Source: an uncultured Oscillospiraceae bacterium (lineage in GTDB: Bacteria > Bacillota > Clostridia > Oscillospirales > Acutalibacteraceae). From it: a DNA stretch of 51,983 nt. Position 1 is the stretch's first letter; each line of letters opens with the position of its first letter. The notes under the pieces are model-generated. The model had not been told where the DNA came from, ran no database searches, and saw nothing but the letters and a program-made list of their open reading frames with translations. This document shows positions 16,053 to 24,204 of this stretch, one piece after another. The DNA lies in contig CABUKB010000012.1 in the NCBI GenBank assembly GCA_902492045.1, positions 1 through 51,983 on the forward strand, written 5' to 3'. A program made the translations under genes and the position numbers.

Positions 16053-17447
16053 ATGAAACGAAATGAAATCGCCTCGGTCTATGCCGACGCCGAATCCCTG
16101 GCCGGACAGACGCTCACGGTATGCGGCTGGGTGCGCACCCTGCGCGAATCCAAATCCCTGGCGTTTATCGAACTCAACGACGGAAGCTGCCAGCGAAACC
16201 TGCAGGTTGTGGTCGAACGGGGAACACTTGCAAACTTTGAGGAAATTGTCCGCCAGAACGTGGGGGCCGCGCTGTGCGTCGAAGGGGAACTGCTCCTGAC
16301 CCCGGAAGCCAAACAGCCCTGTGAAATGCACGCTTTGTCTGTCCGGGTCGAAGGGGCCTCCACCGCCGACTACCCCCTGCAAAAAAAACGCCATTCGCTC
16401 GAATTTCTTCGGACCATCGCCCATCTCCGGCCGCGGACCAACACCTTTAACGCGGTTTTCCGGGTGCGGTCGGTCGCGGCTTATGCGATCCATCGTTTCT
16501 TTCAGGAGCGCGGGTTTGTTTATGCGCATACCCCTCTCATCACCTCCAGCGACTGCGAAGGGGCGGGCGAGATGTTCCATGTCACGGCGCTGGATCTCGA
16601 CGACCTCCCCCGAGATGAGAACGGCAAGGTGGATTATTCCCAGGACTTTTTCGGCCGCCACACCTCTTTGACGGTCTCCGGCCAGCTGGCCGGAGAGTGT
16701 ATGGCCATGGCCTTCGGCAAAATTTATACCTTCGGCCCCACTTTCCGGGCCGAGCGGTCCTATACGGCCAGGCATGCGGCGGAATTTTGGATGATTGAAC
16801 CCGAGATCGCGTTTGCCGATCTGAGAGACAGCATGGATCTCGCCCAGGATATGATTACCTACGTGATCGCCTATCTGCTTGAGCACTGTCCGGATGAAAT
16901 GGCCTTCTTCAACAGTTTTTATGACAAGGGGCTGCTTGAACGCCTGCATAAGCTGGTCCATTCGGATTTCGTCCACGTGACCTATACCGAAGCCATCGCT
17001 CTGCTCGAGCCGCACAAGGACGAATTCGAATACCCGGTTTTCTGGGGCTGCGACCTGCAGACCGAACACGAACGGTATCTCACCGAACAGGTCTACGGCA
17101 TGCCGGTGTTTCTCACTGACTATCCCAAAGAAATCAAGGCCTTTTACATGCGGCTCAACGACGACGGAAAGACCGTAGCCGCCATGGATCTGCTGGTTCC
17201 GGGGGTCGGAGAGATTATCGGAGGCAGCCAGCGGGAGGAGCGCCTCGACGTACTCGAAGCCCGTATGGCGGAACTGGGTATGAACCCCGAGGATTATTGG
17301 TGGTATCTCGATTTGCGCCGCTACGGCGGCACCCGTCACGCCGGGTTCGGTCTCGGCTTTGAGAGACTGATCCTGTACGTCACCGGCATGTCCAACATCC
17401 GGGATGTCCTCCCCTTCCCGCGCACCACCGGATCGGCGGAATTTTAA
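16053..17447 (+). CDS. asnS: Asparaginyl-tRNA synthetase
   Basis: Class IIb aminoacyl-tRNA synthetase charging tRNA-Asn. 464 residues, full length. An N-terminal OB-fold anticodon-binding domain (VCGWVRTLRES near residue 22, FIELNDGSCQ near 42) is followed by the catalytic core with motif 2 FRAERSYTARH near 235 and motif 3 GFGLGFERLILY near 435. The start ATG at 16053 is preceded by GGAAAGG. Followed by a strong terminator and then an aspartate aminotransferase, which supplies aspartate; that link is inferred. Confidence 0.98.
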   Translation: MKRNEIASVYADAESLAGQTLTVCGWVRTLRESKSLAFIELNDGSCQRNLQVVVERGTLANFEEIVRQNVGAALCVEGELLLTPEAKQPCEMHALSVRVEGASTADYPLQKKRHSLEFLRTIAHLRPRTNTFNAVFRVRSVAAYAIHRFFQERGFVYAHTPLITSSDCEGAGEMFHVTALDLDDLPRDENGKVDYSQDFFGRHTSLTVSGQLAGECMAMAFGKIYTFGPTFRAERSYTARHAAEFWMIEPEIAFADLRDSMDLAQDMITYVIAYLLEHCPDEMAFFNSFYDKGLLERLHKLVHSDFVHVTYTEAIALLEPHKDEFEYPVFWGCDLQTEHERYLTEQVYGMPVFLTDYPKEIKAFYMRLNDDGKTVAAMDLLVPGVGEIIGGSQREERLDVLEARMAELGMNPEDYWWYLDLRRYGGTRHAGFGLGFERLILYVTGMSNIRDVLPFPRTTGSAEF

Positions 17448-17489
17448 AAATGACCCGGTTCCCGCGCCCCGGCGGGTACCGGCTCTCCC

Positions 17490-17522
17490 GGCGGCGGATT
17501 GGCCAATCCGCCGCCGTTTTTT
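17490..17522 (+). terminator. Terminator of asnS
   Basis: A perfect GC-rich stem (GGCGGCGGATTGG with CCAATCCGCCGCC) and a run of six T. Confidence 0.9.
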
Positions 17523-17608
17523 ACCGGTGCGCCACCCGCCGCAAAGGATGAAAAACTGACCGATCTGTCCGCCGTCTGACGCGAGTTTCATCGGTAAAGT
17601 TGACAAAG

Positions 17609-17640
17609 TTTTGCAAGATTCCTTTTTGACACTTGCAAAA
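17609..17640 (+). promoter_or_regulatory. Inverted repeat at the promoter of the aspartate aminotransferase
   Basis: TTTTGCAAG (17609-17617) and CTTGCAAAA (17632-17640) are a perfect 9-bp inverted repeat 14 bases apart. They bracket a TTGACA (17626-17631) that can serve as -35, with CATATA or TATACT as -10 after 17-19 bases. A repressor or activator site is likely. Confidence 0.5.
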
Positions 17641-17702
17641 ATGAACGGCATATACTATGATAAGGGACGGAACAGAAGGAAAAATGGAGAGGAGTCCTAT
17701 TC

Positions 17703-18998
17703 ATGGCGGCATGGCAGGATTTGGAGCGCCCGGCGCTCGAAGCCATCGAAGCGGAGTGCAGCGCGGCCTATCAAACGTATAAGGCAAGAGGGCTGAAACT
17801 CGACATGTCCCGCGGCAAACCGGGACCCGAACAGCTCGATCTGACCCTCGATATGCTGGACTGCGTCAACGCGCGGGACGGCTACCGCACCGAAAACGGA
17901 GCGGATACCCGCAATTATGGCATTCCCGACGGCATACCCGAAGCGAGAGAACTGCTTGGCGCCATGATGGGGGTCCCGGCTGATCAAGTCATCGTCGGGG
18001 GCAACTCCAGCCTGAACCTGATGTTCGACTACATCGCCACCGCCTATGCCAAAGGGGTCTGCGGGGAGGAACCCTGGTGCCACCAGGGAAAAATCAAGTT
18101 TTTGTGCCCTTCTCCGGGATACGACCGGCATTTTGCCGTCACGGAATATTTCGGCTTTGAACTCGTCACGGTGGACATGACCGACCATGGCCCGGACATG
18201 GATCAGGTGGAGTCCTGTGTCCGGGATCCGCTTGTCAAAGGTATCTGGTGTGTGCCCATGTATTCAAACCCGGACGGTATCACCTATTCCGATGAAACCG
18301 TCCGCCGCATGGCTGCGTTGCGGCCGGCGGCGTCCGATTTCCGGATCATGTGGGACAACGCTTACTGTGTCCATCATCTCTCCGACACCCCGGATACGCT
18401 GCTCAACCTCTATGAAGAGGCCACGGCCGCAGGCAACGAGGATATCGCCATCTTCTTTGCGTCCACCTCCAAAATCAGTTTTCCCGGTTCGGGCATTGCC
18501 GGCATTGCGGCCAGTCCCCGCAACCTGGCGGACATCCGCCGCCGCCTGAGTATCCAGACCATCGGTTCCGACAAGCTCAACATGCTCCGGCACGCCCGGT
18601 TTTTCAAGGATATCGACGGCATACGCGCCCATATGAAACGGCACGCCGCGATTCTGCGCCCGAAGTTTGCCGTGGTGCTCGATACCCTGTCGAAAGAACT
18701 CGGCGGATTGGGCATCGCCGCCTGGCATGAACCGCACGGCGGCTATTTCGTCAGCGTCAATCTCCTGCCCGGCTGTGCCAAGGAAACCGTCCGGCTGCTG
18801 GCGGAGGCCGGGGTCGTCATGACCGGCGCCGGCGCCGCCTATCCGTATGGACGGGATCCCAAAGACTCCAATGTCCGCATCGCCCCCACCTTCCCCTCGG
18901 TGGAAGAACTGAAAACCGCGATGGAACTGTTCTGCATCTGCGCCAAACTCGCCGCCGCGCGGCGGCTGCTGGATCAAAGCGGTTCGGAACCCGCCTAA
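17703..18998 (+). CDS. Aspartate aminotransferase (PF12897-type class I/II)
   Basis: PLP-dependent aminotransferase of 431 residues. The pattern LDMSRGKPGPEQLDL near residue 34, YGIPDGIPEARELLG near 74, CVPMYSNPDGITYS near 180 and the PLP-lysine STSKISFPGSG near 255 fit the Asp_aminotransf family, which interconverts aspartate and oxaloacetate. The ATG at 17703 follows GGAGAGGAG. It has its own promoter region and terminator. Exact substrate is from family knowledge. Confidence 0.88.
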   Translation: MAAWQDLERPALEAIEAECSAAYQTYKARGLKLDMSRGKPGPEQLDLTLDMLDCVNARDGYRTENGADTRNYGIPDGIPEARELLGAMMGVPADQVIVGGNSSLNLMFDYIATAYAKGVCGEEPWCHQGKIKFLCPSPGYDRHFAVTEYFGFELVTVDMTDHGPDMDQVESCVRDPLVKGIWCVPMYSNPDGITYSDETVRRMAALRPAASDFRIMWDNAYCVHHLSDTPDTLLNLYEEATAAGNEDIAIFFASTSKISFPGSGIAGIAASPRNLADIRRRLSIQTIGSDKLNMLRHARFFKDIDGIRAHMKRHAAILRPKFAVVLDTLSKELGGLGIAAWHEPHGGYFVSVNLLPGCAKETVRLLAEAGVVMTGAGAAYPYGRDPKDSNVRIAPTFPSVEELKTAMELFCICAKLAAARRLLDQSGSEPA

Positions 18999-19011
18999 CC
19001 CTGTCCCGGCA

Positions 19012-19049
19012 GTCCCCCGCATCCATTAAACGGATGCGGGGGACTTTTT
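19012..19049 (+). terminator. Terminator of the aminotransferase gene
   Basis: Perfect 13-bp stem (19012-19024 with 19032-19044) followed by TTTTT. Confidence 0.92.
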
Positions 19050-19147
19050 AACCGGCCGCTTCGGGACAATTTCCGGCAATTTATGGTAAAAATTTCATTT
19101 AAAAATCAGCTATTCTATAAAAAAAGTCCGCTTCCAAGCCGGATGCA

Positions 19148-19176
19148 TTGACTTTTAGCCCGCCAGATTCTATAAT
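19148..19176 (+). promoter_or_regulatory. Promoter of secDF
   Basis: TTGACT (19148-19153), 17-base spacer, TATAAT (19171-19176), 54 bases before the secD start. Confidence 0.85.
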
Positions 19177-19229
19177 AAGTCCCATGTGATGCCGCGACGC
19201 GGCAAATGGATGCAATGGAGGACAAGCCG

Positions 19230-20705
19230 ATGAAGCGAACTGCAAAGCCTGTATTCTTCATCGTGGCGCTGCTGATCTTCGCCTTGACATACACGTCCTT
19301 GTTCGGTGTGTATACCTATTACGGCGACCGGCGCGATACGATTATTCGAGGGGCCGCGGATATCCGGTTCGGTATTGATATCCGTGGCGGCGTCGACGTG
19401 ACGTTCGCCCCCGAGGACGAGAACATCGAGGTCACGGCGGATCAGATAGACGATGTCCGCAACGTCATCGTCCAGCGTCTGATCCGGAACAACATCACCG
19501 ACCACGAGGCGTACACCGACGTCACCAATAAACAGGTGATCGTCCGGTTCCCCTGGAAAAGCGACGAGACCGGTTTCGATGCCTCGGAAGCTATCGAAGA
19601 ACTGGGGAAAACCGCTTCCCTTGAATTCTATCTCGACCGGCAGGAAAGCAATTATGTCCTTCCCACCGAAAAGCCGGGGGAGGAGGATCTCGTCCTGACC
19701 GGCAAGGATGTCGAGCGGGCCTCCGCCGCCTATGAACAAGGGCAGACCGCCAACACGAATCAGCCGGTGGTGGCCCTGGAACTGAAAACGACCTCCGAAA
19801 ACGGGGAAAAATCGGGCAAGGATAAGTTCGATGAGGCCACCAAGCTGCAACAGGAGCGGAACGCCGCTCTCTCCAGTGGCGAGGCGAAATACTCCATCTC
19901 CATCTGGCTGGACGACGAATGCATCTCCAACCCCGGCGTGGAAGTACATATCACCGACGGCCAGGCGTCCATCACCGGGTTTTCCGAATACTCGGACGCC
20001 GCATCGGTAGCCAACCTCATCAACGCGGGCGCCCTGCCCTTCGGCATCAAGGTGACGAGCTCCAATATCATTCCTCCCTCCATGGGGGAAAAGGCGCTGG
20101 AGCTGATGGTACTGGCCGGAATCATCGCCTTTGTTCTGATCTCCATCTTTATGATCCTGTATTACCGGCTGCCCGGCGTGATCGCGGTCATATCCCTGAT
20201 GGGACAGATCGCGGGCTCCATTGCCGTGGTCTCGGGCTACTTCGGCTTCCTGAACAGCTTTACCCTGACCCTGCCCGGTATCGCCGGTATCATCCTGTCG
20301 ATTGGGATGGGCGTGGATGCGAACGTCATCACGGCCGAGCGGATCAAGGATGGCATCCGGATGGGTAAGACCATCGACGGCGCTGTCAACAGCGGCTGTC
20401 ACGATTCCTTCTCCGCCATCTTCGACGGCAACATCACCGTTATCATCGTGTCCATCATTCTTATGGGGGTCTTTGGCCCTCCCTCCAGCTTCTGGTCCAC
20501 CGTCTTGTATCCCTTCCTGTTCATGTTCCCGGTTTCCACCAGTGGCGAGGTGTACTCCTTCGGTTTCACCCTGTTTGCCGGCATCGTCTTCAACTTTATC
20601 GTGGGCGTATTCGCCACCCGGCTGATGATTCGGTCGGCCACCCGGTTCCGGTTCCTGCGCAAACCTTGGCTGTTGGGAGGTAAACGACATGACAAAACCG
20701 TTTGA
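19230..20705 (+). CDS. secD: Protein translocase subunit SecD
   Basis: Proton-motive-force-driven partner of SecYEG in the cytoplasmic membrane. 491 residues: one N-terminal helix (about 8-28), an extracytoplasmic P1 domain beginning FGIDIRGGVDVTF near 50, then five helices from about 290 with the signature GMGVDANVITAERIKDG near 365. The ATG at 19230 is preceded by GGAGG. The 3' end overlaps secF by 17 bases. The loop around residues 160-215 is longer and lower in complexity than usual (EKSGKDKFDEATK). Confidence 0.95.
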   Translation: MKRTAKPVFFIVALLIFALTYTSLFGVYTYYGDRRDTIIRGAADIRFGIDIRGGVDVTFAPEDENIEVTADQIDDVRNVIVQRLIRNNITDHEAYTDVTNKQVIVRFPWKSDETGFDASEAIEELGKTASLEFYLDRQESNYVLPTEKPGEEDLVLTGKDVERASAAYEQGQTANTNQPVVALELKTTSENGEKSGKDKFDEATKLQQERNAALSSGEAKYSISIWLDDECISNPGVEVHITDGQASITGFSEYSDAASVANLINAGALPFGIKVTSSNIIPPSMGEKALELMVLAGIIAFVLISIFMILYYRLPGVIAVISLMGQIAGSIAVVSGYFGFLNSFTLTLPGIAGIILSIGMGVDANVITAERIKDGIRMGKTIDGAVNSGCHDSFSAIFDGNITVIIVSIILMGVFGPPSSFWSTVLYPFLFMFPVSTSGEVYSFGFTLFAGIVFNFIVGVFATRLMIRSATRFRFLRKPWLLGGKRHDKTV

Positions 20706-21645
20706 TTTTGTCGGGCACCGCAAGGTGTTCGTAAGCATCTCCCTCTGCATCCTCCTCATCGGCGTCGTTTTCAATATCCTTTTCGGCGTGGAACTGGGCA
20801 CCGAGTTCAAGGGCGGCACCCTGCTCAAATACAGCTTTGAAAGCGAACTCGATCACAGCGCCGTCGAGCAGACGATCCAAGACAAGCTGCCCGGATCATC
20901 GGTGACGGTTTCCGAAAACGATTTGTCCACCAACACCATTTCGGTCGAACTTTCCCGCAGCATCACCGCGGAGGAACGGGACGGACTTCTCGAGACTCTG
21001 ACCGTTGCTTATCCGGACAACCAGATCGAACAGATCGGCGCCAACTCGCTGGAGCCGTCCAGCGGCCGTTGGTTCTTTATCAAATGCCTGGTGGCGATTG
21101 CGCTTGCCGCCATCTTCCTGGTCATTTACGTGGCCCTGCGTTTTCGGAGAATCGGGGGCTTGTCCGCCGGCGTCATGGCGCTGCTGGCCCTGCTCAATGA
21201 CCTGCTGGTGGCCTATTTCGCCTTTGTTATTTTCCGAATCCCGCTCGACGACAACTTCGTCGCGGTGGTCCTCACCATTCTCGGCTACTCCCTCAACGAT
21301 ACCATCGTCATTTACGACCGTATCCGGGAAAACCGCCGGATTATGGATAAAAAGACCCCTATCGCGGAAGTGGTCAACGTCAGCCTCAACCAGAGCTTTG
21401 TCCGTACCCTGAATACCGCGATTTGTACTTTCATCGCGGTGGCCACCGTCGCCATTCTCGCCTTGGCGACCTCCATGGAGTCCATCGTGAGTTTCGCGGT
21501 GCCCATGATGTTCGGCGTCATTTCCGGCTTTTACACCTCCGTATGCCTGTGCAGCCCTCTGTGGGTGGCCTGGGTCGAGCATAAGGAGAAAAAAGAAGCC
21601 GCTCGAAAAAATGCCGCGAAATCGGCTAAAAAGAAAAAGGCTTGA
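20689..21645 (+). CDS. secF: Protein translocase subunit SecF
   Basis: 318 residues. N-terminal FDFVGHRKVF, first helix, GTEFKGGT near 35, then five helices with LNDTIVIYDRIRENR near 205. The C-terminus is lysine- and alanine-rich (KKEAARKNAAKSAKKKKA), typical of a cytoplasmic tail. Works with SecD; the two genes overlap and are co-translated. Terminator immediately after. Confidence 0.96.
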   Translation: MTKPFDFVGHRKVFVSISLCILLIGVVFNILFGVELGTEFKGGTLLKYSFESELDHSAVEQTIQDKLPGSSVTVSENDLSTNTISVELSRSITAEERDGLLETLTVAYPDNQIEQIGANSLEPSSGRWFFIKCLVAIALAAIFLVIYVALRFRRIGGLSAGVMALLALLNDLLVAYFAFVIFRIPLDDNFVAVVLTILGYSLNDTIVIYDRIRENRRIMDKKTPIAEVVNVSLNQSFVRTLNTAICTFIAVATVAILALATSMESIVSFAVPMMFGVISGFYTSVCLCSPLWVAWVEHKEKKEAARKNAAKSAKKKKA

Positions 21646-21653
21646 TCGGTCCT

Positions 21654-21685
21654 AAAGCATCCGGAGCTGTGCTCCGGATGCTTTT
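21654..21685 (+). terminator. Terminator of secDF
   Basis: Perfect 14-bp stem (21654-21667 with 21671-21684) ending in TTTT, 8 bases after the secF stop. Confidence 0.9.
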
Positions 21686-21811
21686 ATGCCACCAGCCGCG
21701 AGCCGCCCGCTCCATCCGCCACGGCCGTTTAACGCCTGTCGGAAGCGGGATCGGGGAAAAATACCCTGGTACGAAAGGGAGCCACCCTATTAAAGGAAAA
21801 GGAGAACCGCC

Positions 21812-22063
21812 ATGCTGGAATATAAATTCGACACCCAACTCCTCATCGAGGGCCAAAACCTGTCCGAAGACGAGATCCACGACTATATCACCGCGCATTT
21901 CAAAGGCGATTGTCTGTTAGCCGTGGGAGATGACACCCTGATTAAAATCCATTTTCACACCAATGAACCGTGGGATGTCCTCGCGTATGCCGCATCCCTG
22001 GGCGAAATCTTCGATGTGGTGGTGGAAAATATGGAACGGCAGGAAAATGGCCTGAAAGGATAG
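21812..22063 (+). CDS. Stand-alone domain like the middle of FakA/DAK-type kinases
   Basis: 83-residue soluble protein. EFDTQLLIEG-like N-terminus, LLAVGDDTLIKIHFHTNEPWDVL and a final VVVENMERQ match the segment that follows the kinase domain in fatty-acid kinase FakA (Dak phosphatase-like/DUF1949 region). No nucleotide-binding DAK2 domain is present. The ATG at 21812 follows AAAGGAG. Independent gene with its own terminator. Function unknown; it may regulate a FakA-like kinase by mimicry. Confidence 0.7.
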   Translation: MLEYKFDTQLLIEGQNLSEDEIHDYITAHFKGDCLLAVGDDTLIKIHFHTNEPWDVLAYAASLGEIFDVVVENMERQENGLKG

Positions 22064-22072
22064 AAAAACGCA

Positions 22073-22105
22073 TCGCCCGGCCGGGTTTCCGGCCGGGCGA
22101 ATTTT
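22073..22105 (+). terminator. Bidirectional terminator between two convergent genes
   Basis: Perfect 12-bp stem (22073-22084 with 22089-22100), ATTTT on the plus side and GTTTTT on the minus side. It can end both the FakA-like gene and apgM. Confidence 0.88.
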
Positions 22106-22153
22106 AGATCCATCCAATTTCTAGGGGCAAGTCTCCCCTTGGGGCGGCCGCGT

Positions 22154-23365
22154 TTAGCGGTCAAGCAGACGCCCCATAAGGGTATCCCCCCGCTCGACCC
22201 ATATCCCGGTAGAAGCCGCCGCCCGTTCGGTAAACGCACCGGCGCCGCTCTCCCGTTCCTGTCCACTGCGGTATAGCAGATACGGAACCGGGTCGGCCGT
22301 GTGGGTACGCAGGGCAATCGGAGTGGGATGGTCGGGCATGACCAGAATCGCGTGATCCCCCATCTTTTTCAGTTCGTCCAGCAGGGGGGCCAGAATGCGG
22401 CGGTCGATCTCTTCAATCGCCCGCACCTTGTTTTCCGTCTCGCCGCGGTGGCCGCATTCATCCGGCGCTTCCACGTGGATATAGGCCATATCCCGGCCCG
22501 CCCGCAGTTCCCGCAGGGCCGCATCCCGTTTGCCCTCATAGTCCGTGTCGATATAGCCGGTCGCGCCCGGGATTTGACAGACCGTCATCCCGGTCAAACG
22601 CCCGATTCCCTTGAGCAGATCCACCGCCGATATCATGGCGCCCTGTACGCCGAAGCGCTCCTGGAAATTTTGCAGGCGCGGGCGGCGGCCCTGTCCCCAC
22701 AGCCAAATCGCGTTGGCCGGGTTCAGCCCCCGCGCGATTCTCTCCCGGTTGAGCGGATGATCCCGCAGCAGGTCATAGCTTTCCTCCATCATGCGGCACA
22801 GCTTCGCGGCGGCCGGATGGGTCATCCGATACGGGCCGATAACCCGGCCCGTGATATCATGAGGCGGCGTCACCGTCCCAAGCTGCGTCTGCCCGCCGTG
22901 CCACACCAGGCAATGACGGTATGCGGTGCCGGTGTAAAAATCGAACTCCCCGCCGCCGAACGCCGCCTGGATTTCCCGGATCAGCCGGTCGGCATCGGCG
23001 GTATGGATATCTCCGGCGCAATAATCGATCATCGTCTTATCCCCGTAGGCCGGGGTGTCCGAGAGGGTCACGAGATTGCAGCGCATCGCTACGTCTTCAT
23101 CCCCCAGCTCGATTCCGATATTGGCCGCCTCCAGAGGCGACCTTCCGGTATAACAGTCCTGCGGGTTATAACCCAGAACCGACAAATTCGCCACATCGCT
23201 GCCGGGCGCCATCCCGTCCGGCACCGTCTTCGCCAGTCCTACCTCGGACACCCTGGCCAGAGCATCCATCGCGGGTTTGTGCGCGGCCTCCATGGGTGTC
23301 TTTCCCCCGAGTGACGCGCACGGCGTATCCGCCATCCCGTCGCACAACAGCACAACCCGTTTCAT
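22154..23365 (-). CDS. apgM: Cofactor-independent phosphoglycerate mutase, archaeal type
   Basis: Metal-dependent glycolytic enzyme interconverting 3- and 2-phosphoglycerate. 403 residues. Seen: LLCDGMAD near residue 6, the catalytic-serine region GSDVANLSVLGYNP near 55, YTGRSPLEAA near 72, HVEAPDECGHRGE near 300 and VMPDHPTPI near 345. These are hallmarks of the ApgM/alkaline phosphatase superfamily. Single gene on the minus strand. Also called a phosphonopyruvate decarboxylase-related protein in older annotation. Confidence 0.95.
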   Translation of the reverse strand: MKRVVLLCDGMADTPCASLGGKTPMEAAHKPAMDALARVSEVGLAKTVPDGMAPGSDVANLSVLGYNPQDCYTGRSPLEAANIGIELGDEDVAMRCNLVTLSDTPAYGDKTMIDYCAGDIHTADADRLIREIQAAFGGGEFDFYTGTAYRHCLVWHGGQTQLGTVTPPHDITGRVIGPYRMTHPAAAKLCRMMEESYDLLRDHPLNRERIARGLNPANAIWLWGQGRRPRLQNFQERFGVQGAMISAVDLLKGIGRLTGMTVCQIPGATGYIDTDYEGKRDAALRELRAGRDMAYIHVEAPDECGHRGETENKVRAIEEIDRRILAPLLDELKKMGDHAILVMPDHPTPIALRTHTADPVPYLLYRSGQERESGAGAFTERAAASTGIWVERGDTLMGRLLDR

Positions 23366-23618
23366 TTCGGCATCCTGTCCTTTCCAAATTAACGCTCAAG
23401 GATCACAGACGAGCGGCGGCCCCTGCCGGGCCTCCCCATACGCAGGCAGTGCGCGGCTTACGGCCCGGAAACCATCCGGACCGAAGAGAAACCCGCCCTC
23501 ATCTGTTCGCAATTGGATTATACCAGACCGGCGGCCGCAACACAAGCGCCGCCGTTTTATCCCCGAGGCGGAAAGTGTTTCCGGCACAGAAACGGCACAG
23601 AAAATTTCCCCGCACCGA
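23366..23618. other. Divergent interval between apgM and oadG
   Basis: About 250 bases without a credible gene. Short frames cross it but lack ribosome sites. The only clear signal is the oadG promoter at its right edge. Confidence 0.5.
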
Positions 23619-23647
23619 TTGCATTTTCCGGTTCTGTGAGGTATAAT
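23619..23647 (+). promoter_or_regulatory. Promoter of oadGB
   Basis: TTGCAT (23619-23624), 17 bases, TATAAT (23642-23647). Confidence 0.8.
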
Positions 23648-23750
23648 AAATACAATCCTTTTATAATGGGCGGAAATGGGACTTTCACCGTGTCCCTTTC
23701 CTTTTTCCGGCTGAGACCGGCCGGGTTTTAACATGGAAAGGACTGAGTAT

Positions 23751-24161
23751 ATGCACAATCCACCGGATTTCCTTCTGGCAGAAACAGGCAACGGATGGTT
23801 GGCCGGTGCCGGCATGACCATTCTCATCGGCCTGGTGGTGGTATTTGCCGTTCTGATTCTTCTGACGTTTATTTTTTATCTGTTCGGCAAAGTGGTCGGC
23901 GGCTCCAAAAACGACAAAGGCTCTCCCGCACCGGCTGAAAAAATGCAGGCAGAGGTTTCCCCGTCCGCTCCTCCCCGGGCGGTGCCTGCCCCGGTGGTGG
24001 AAGACGGCATCCGCGAGGAAGTCGTCGCGGTGATCGCGGCGGCCGTGGCCGCGATGGCGGGGCCCACCGGCTCGTACACCGTCCGCCGCATTCAGCGCAG
24101 CCGCAGCGAACGCCCCGTTTGGGCGGCGGCGGGCATCGCGGAAAATACCCGTCCTTTCTGA
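23751..24161 (+). CDS. OadG-like sodium-pump decarboxylase gamma subunit
   Basis: 136 residues. A short extracytoplasmic N-terminus, one transmembrane helix (about residues 19-43, MTILIGLVVVFAVLILLTF), then a Pro/Ala-rich linker and a C-terminal part with EEVVAVIAAAVAAMAG and YTVRRIQRSR, the pattern of OadG/MmdC-type subunits. It anchors a Na+-translocating decarboxylase. The ATG at 23751 follows GGAAAGGA. Encoded 43 bases before the beta subunit. Confidence 0.85.
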   Translation: MHNPPDFLLAETGNGWLAGAGMTILIGLVVVFAVLILLTFIFYLFGKVVGGSKNDKGSPAPAEKMQAEVSPSAPPRAVPAPVVEDGIREEVVAVIAAAVAAMAGPTGSYTVRRIQRSRSERPVWAAAGIAENTRPF

Positions 24162-24204
24162 TCCTTCCCTCCCCTTCCCAAACCTACCGAAAGGATTGAC
24201 TTGG

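Noticed and set aside
16047..17651. Long open frame antisense to asnS
   Set aside because: Shadow of a full-length, motif-complete asnS; no ribosome site or recognisable domain.
19170..20828. Long open frame antisense to secD
   Set aside because: His/Asp/Gly-rich shadow translation of secD membrane codons.
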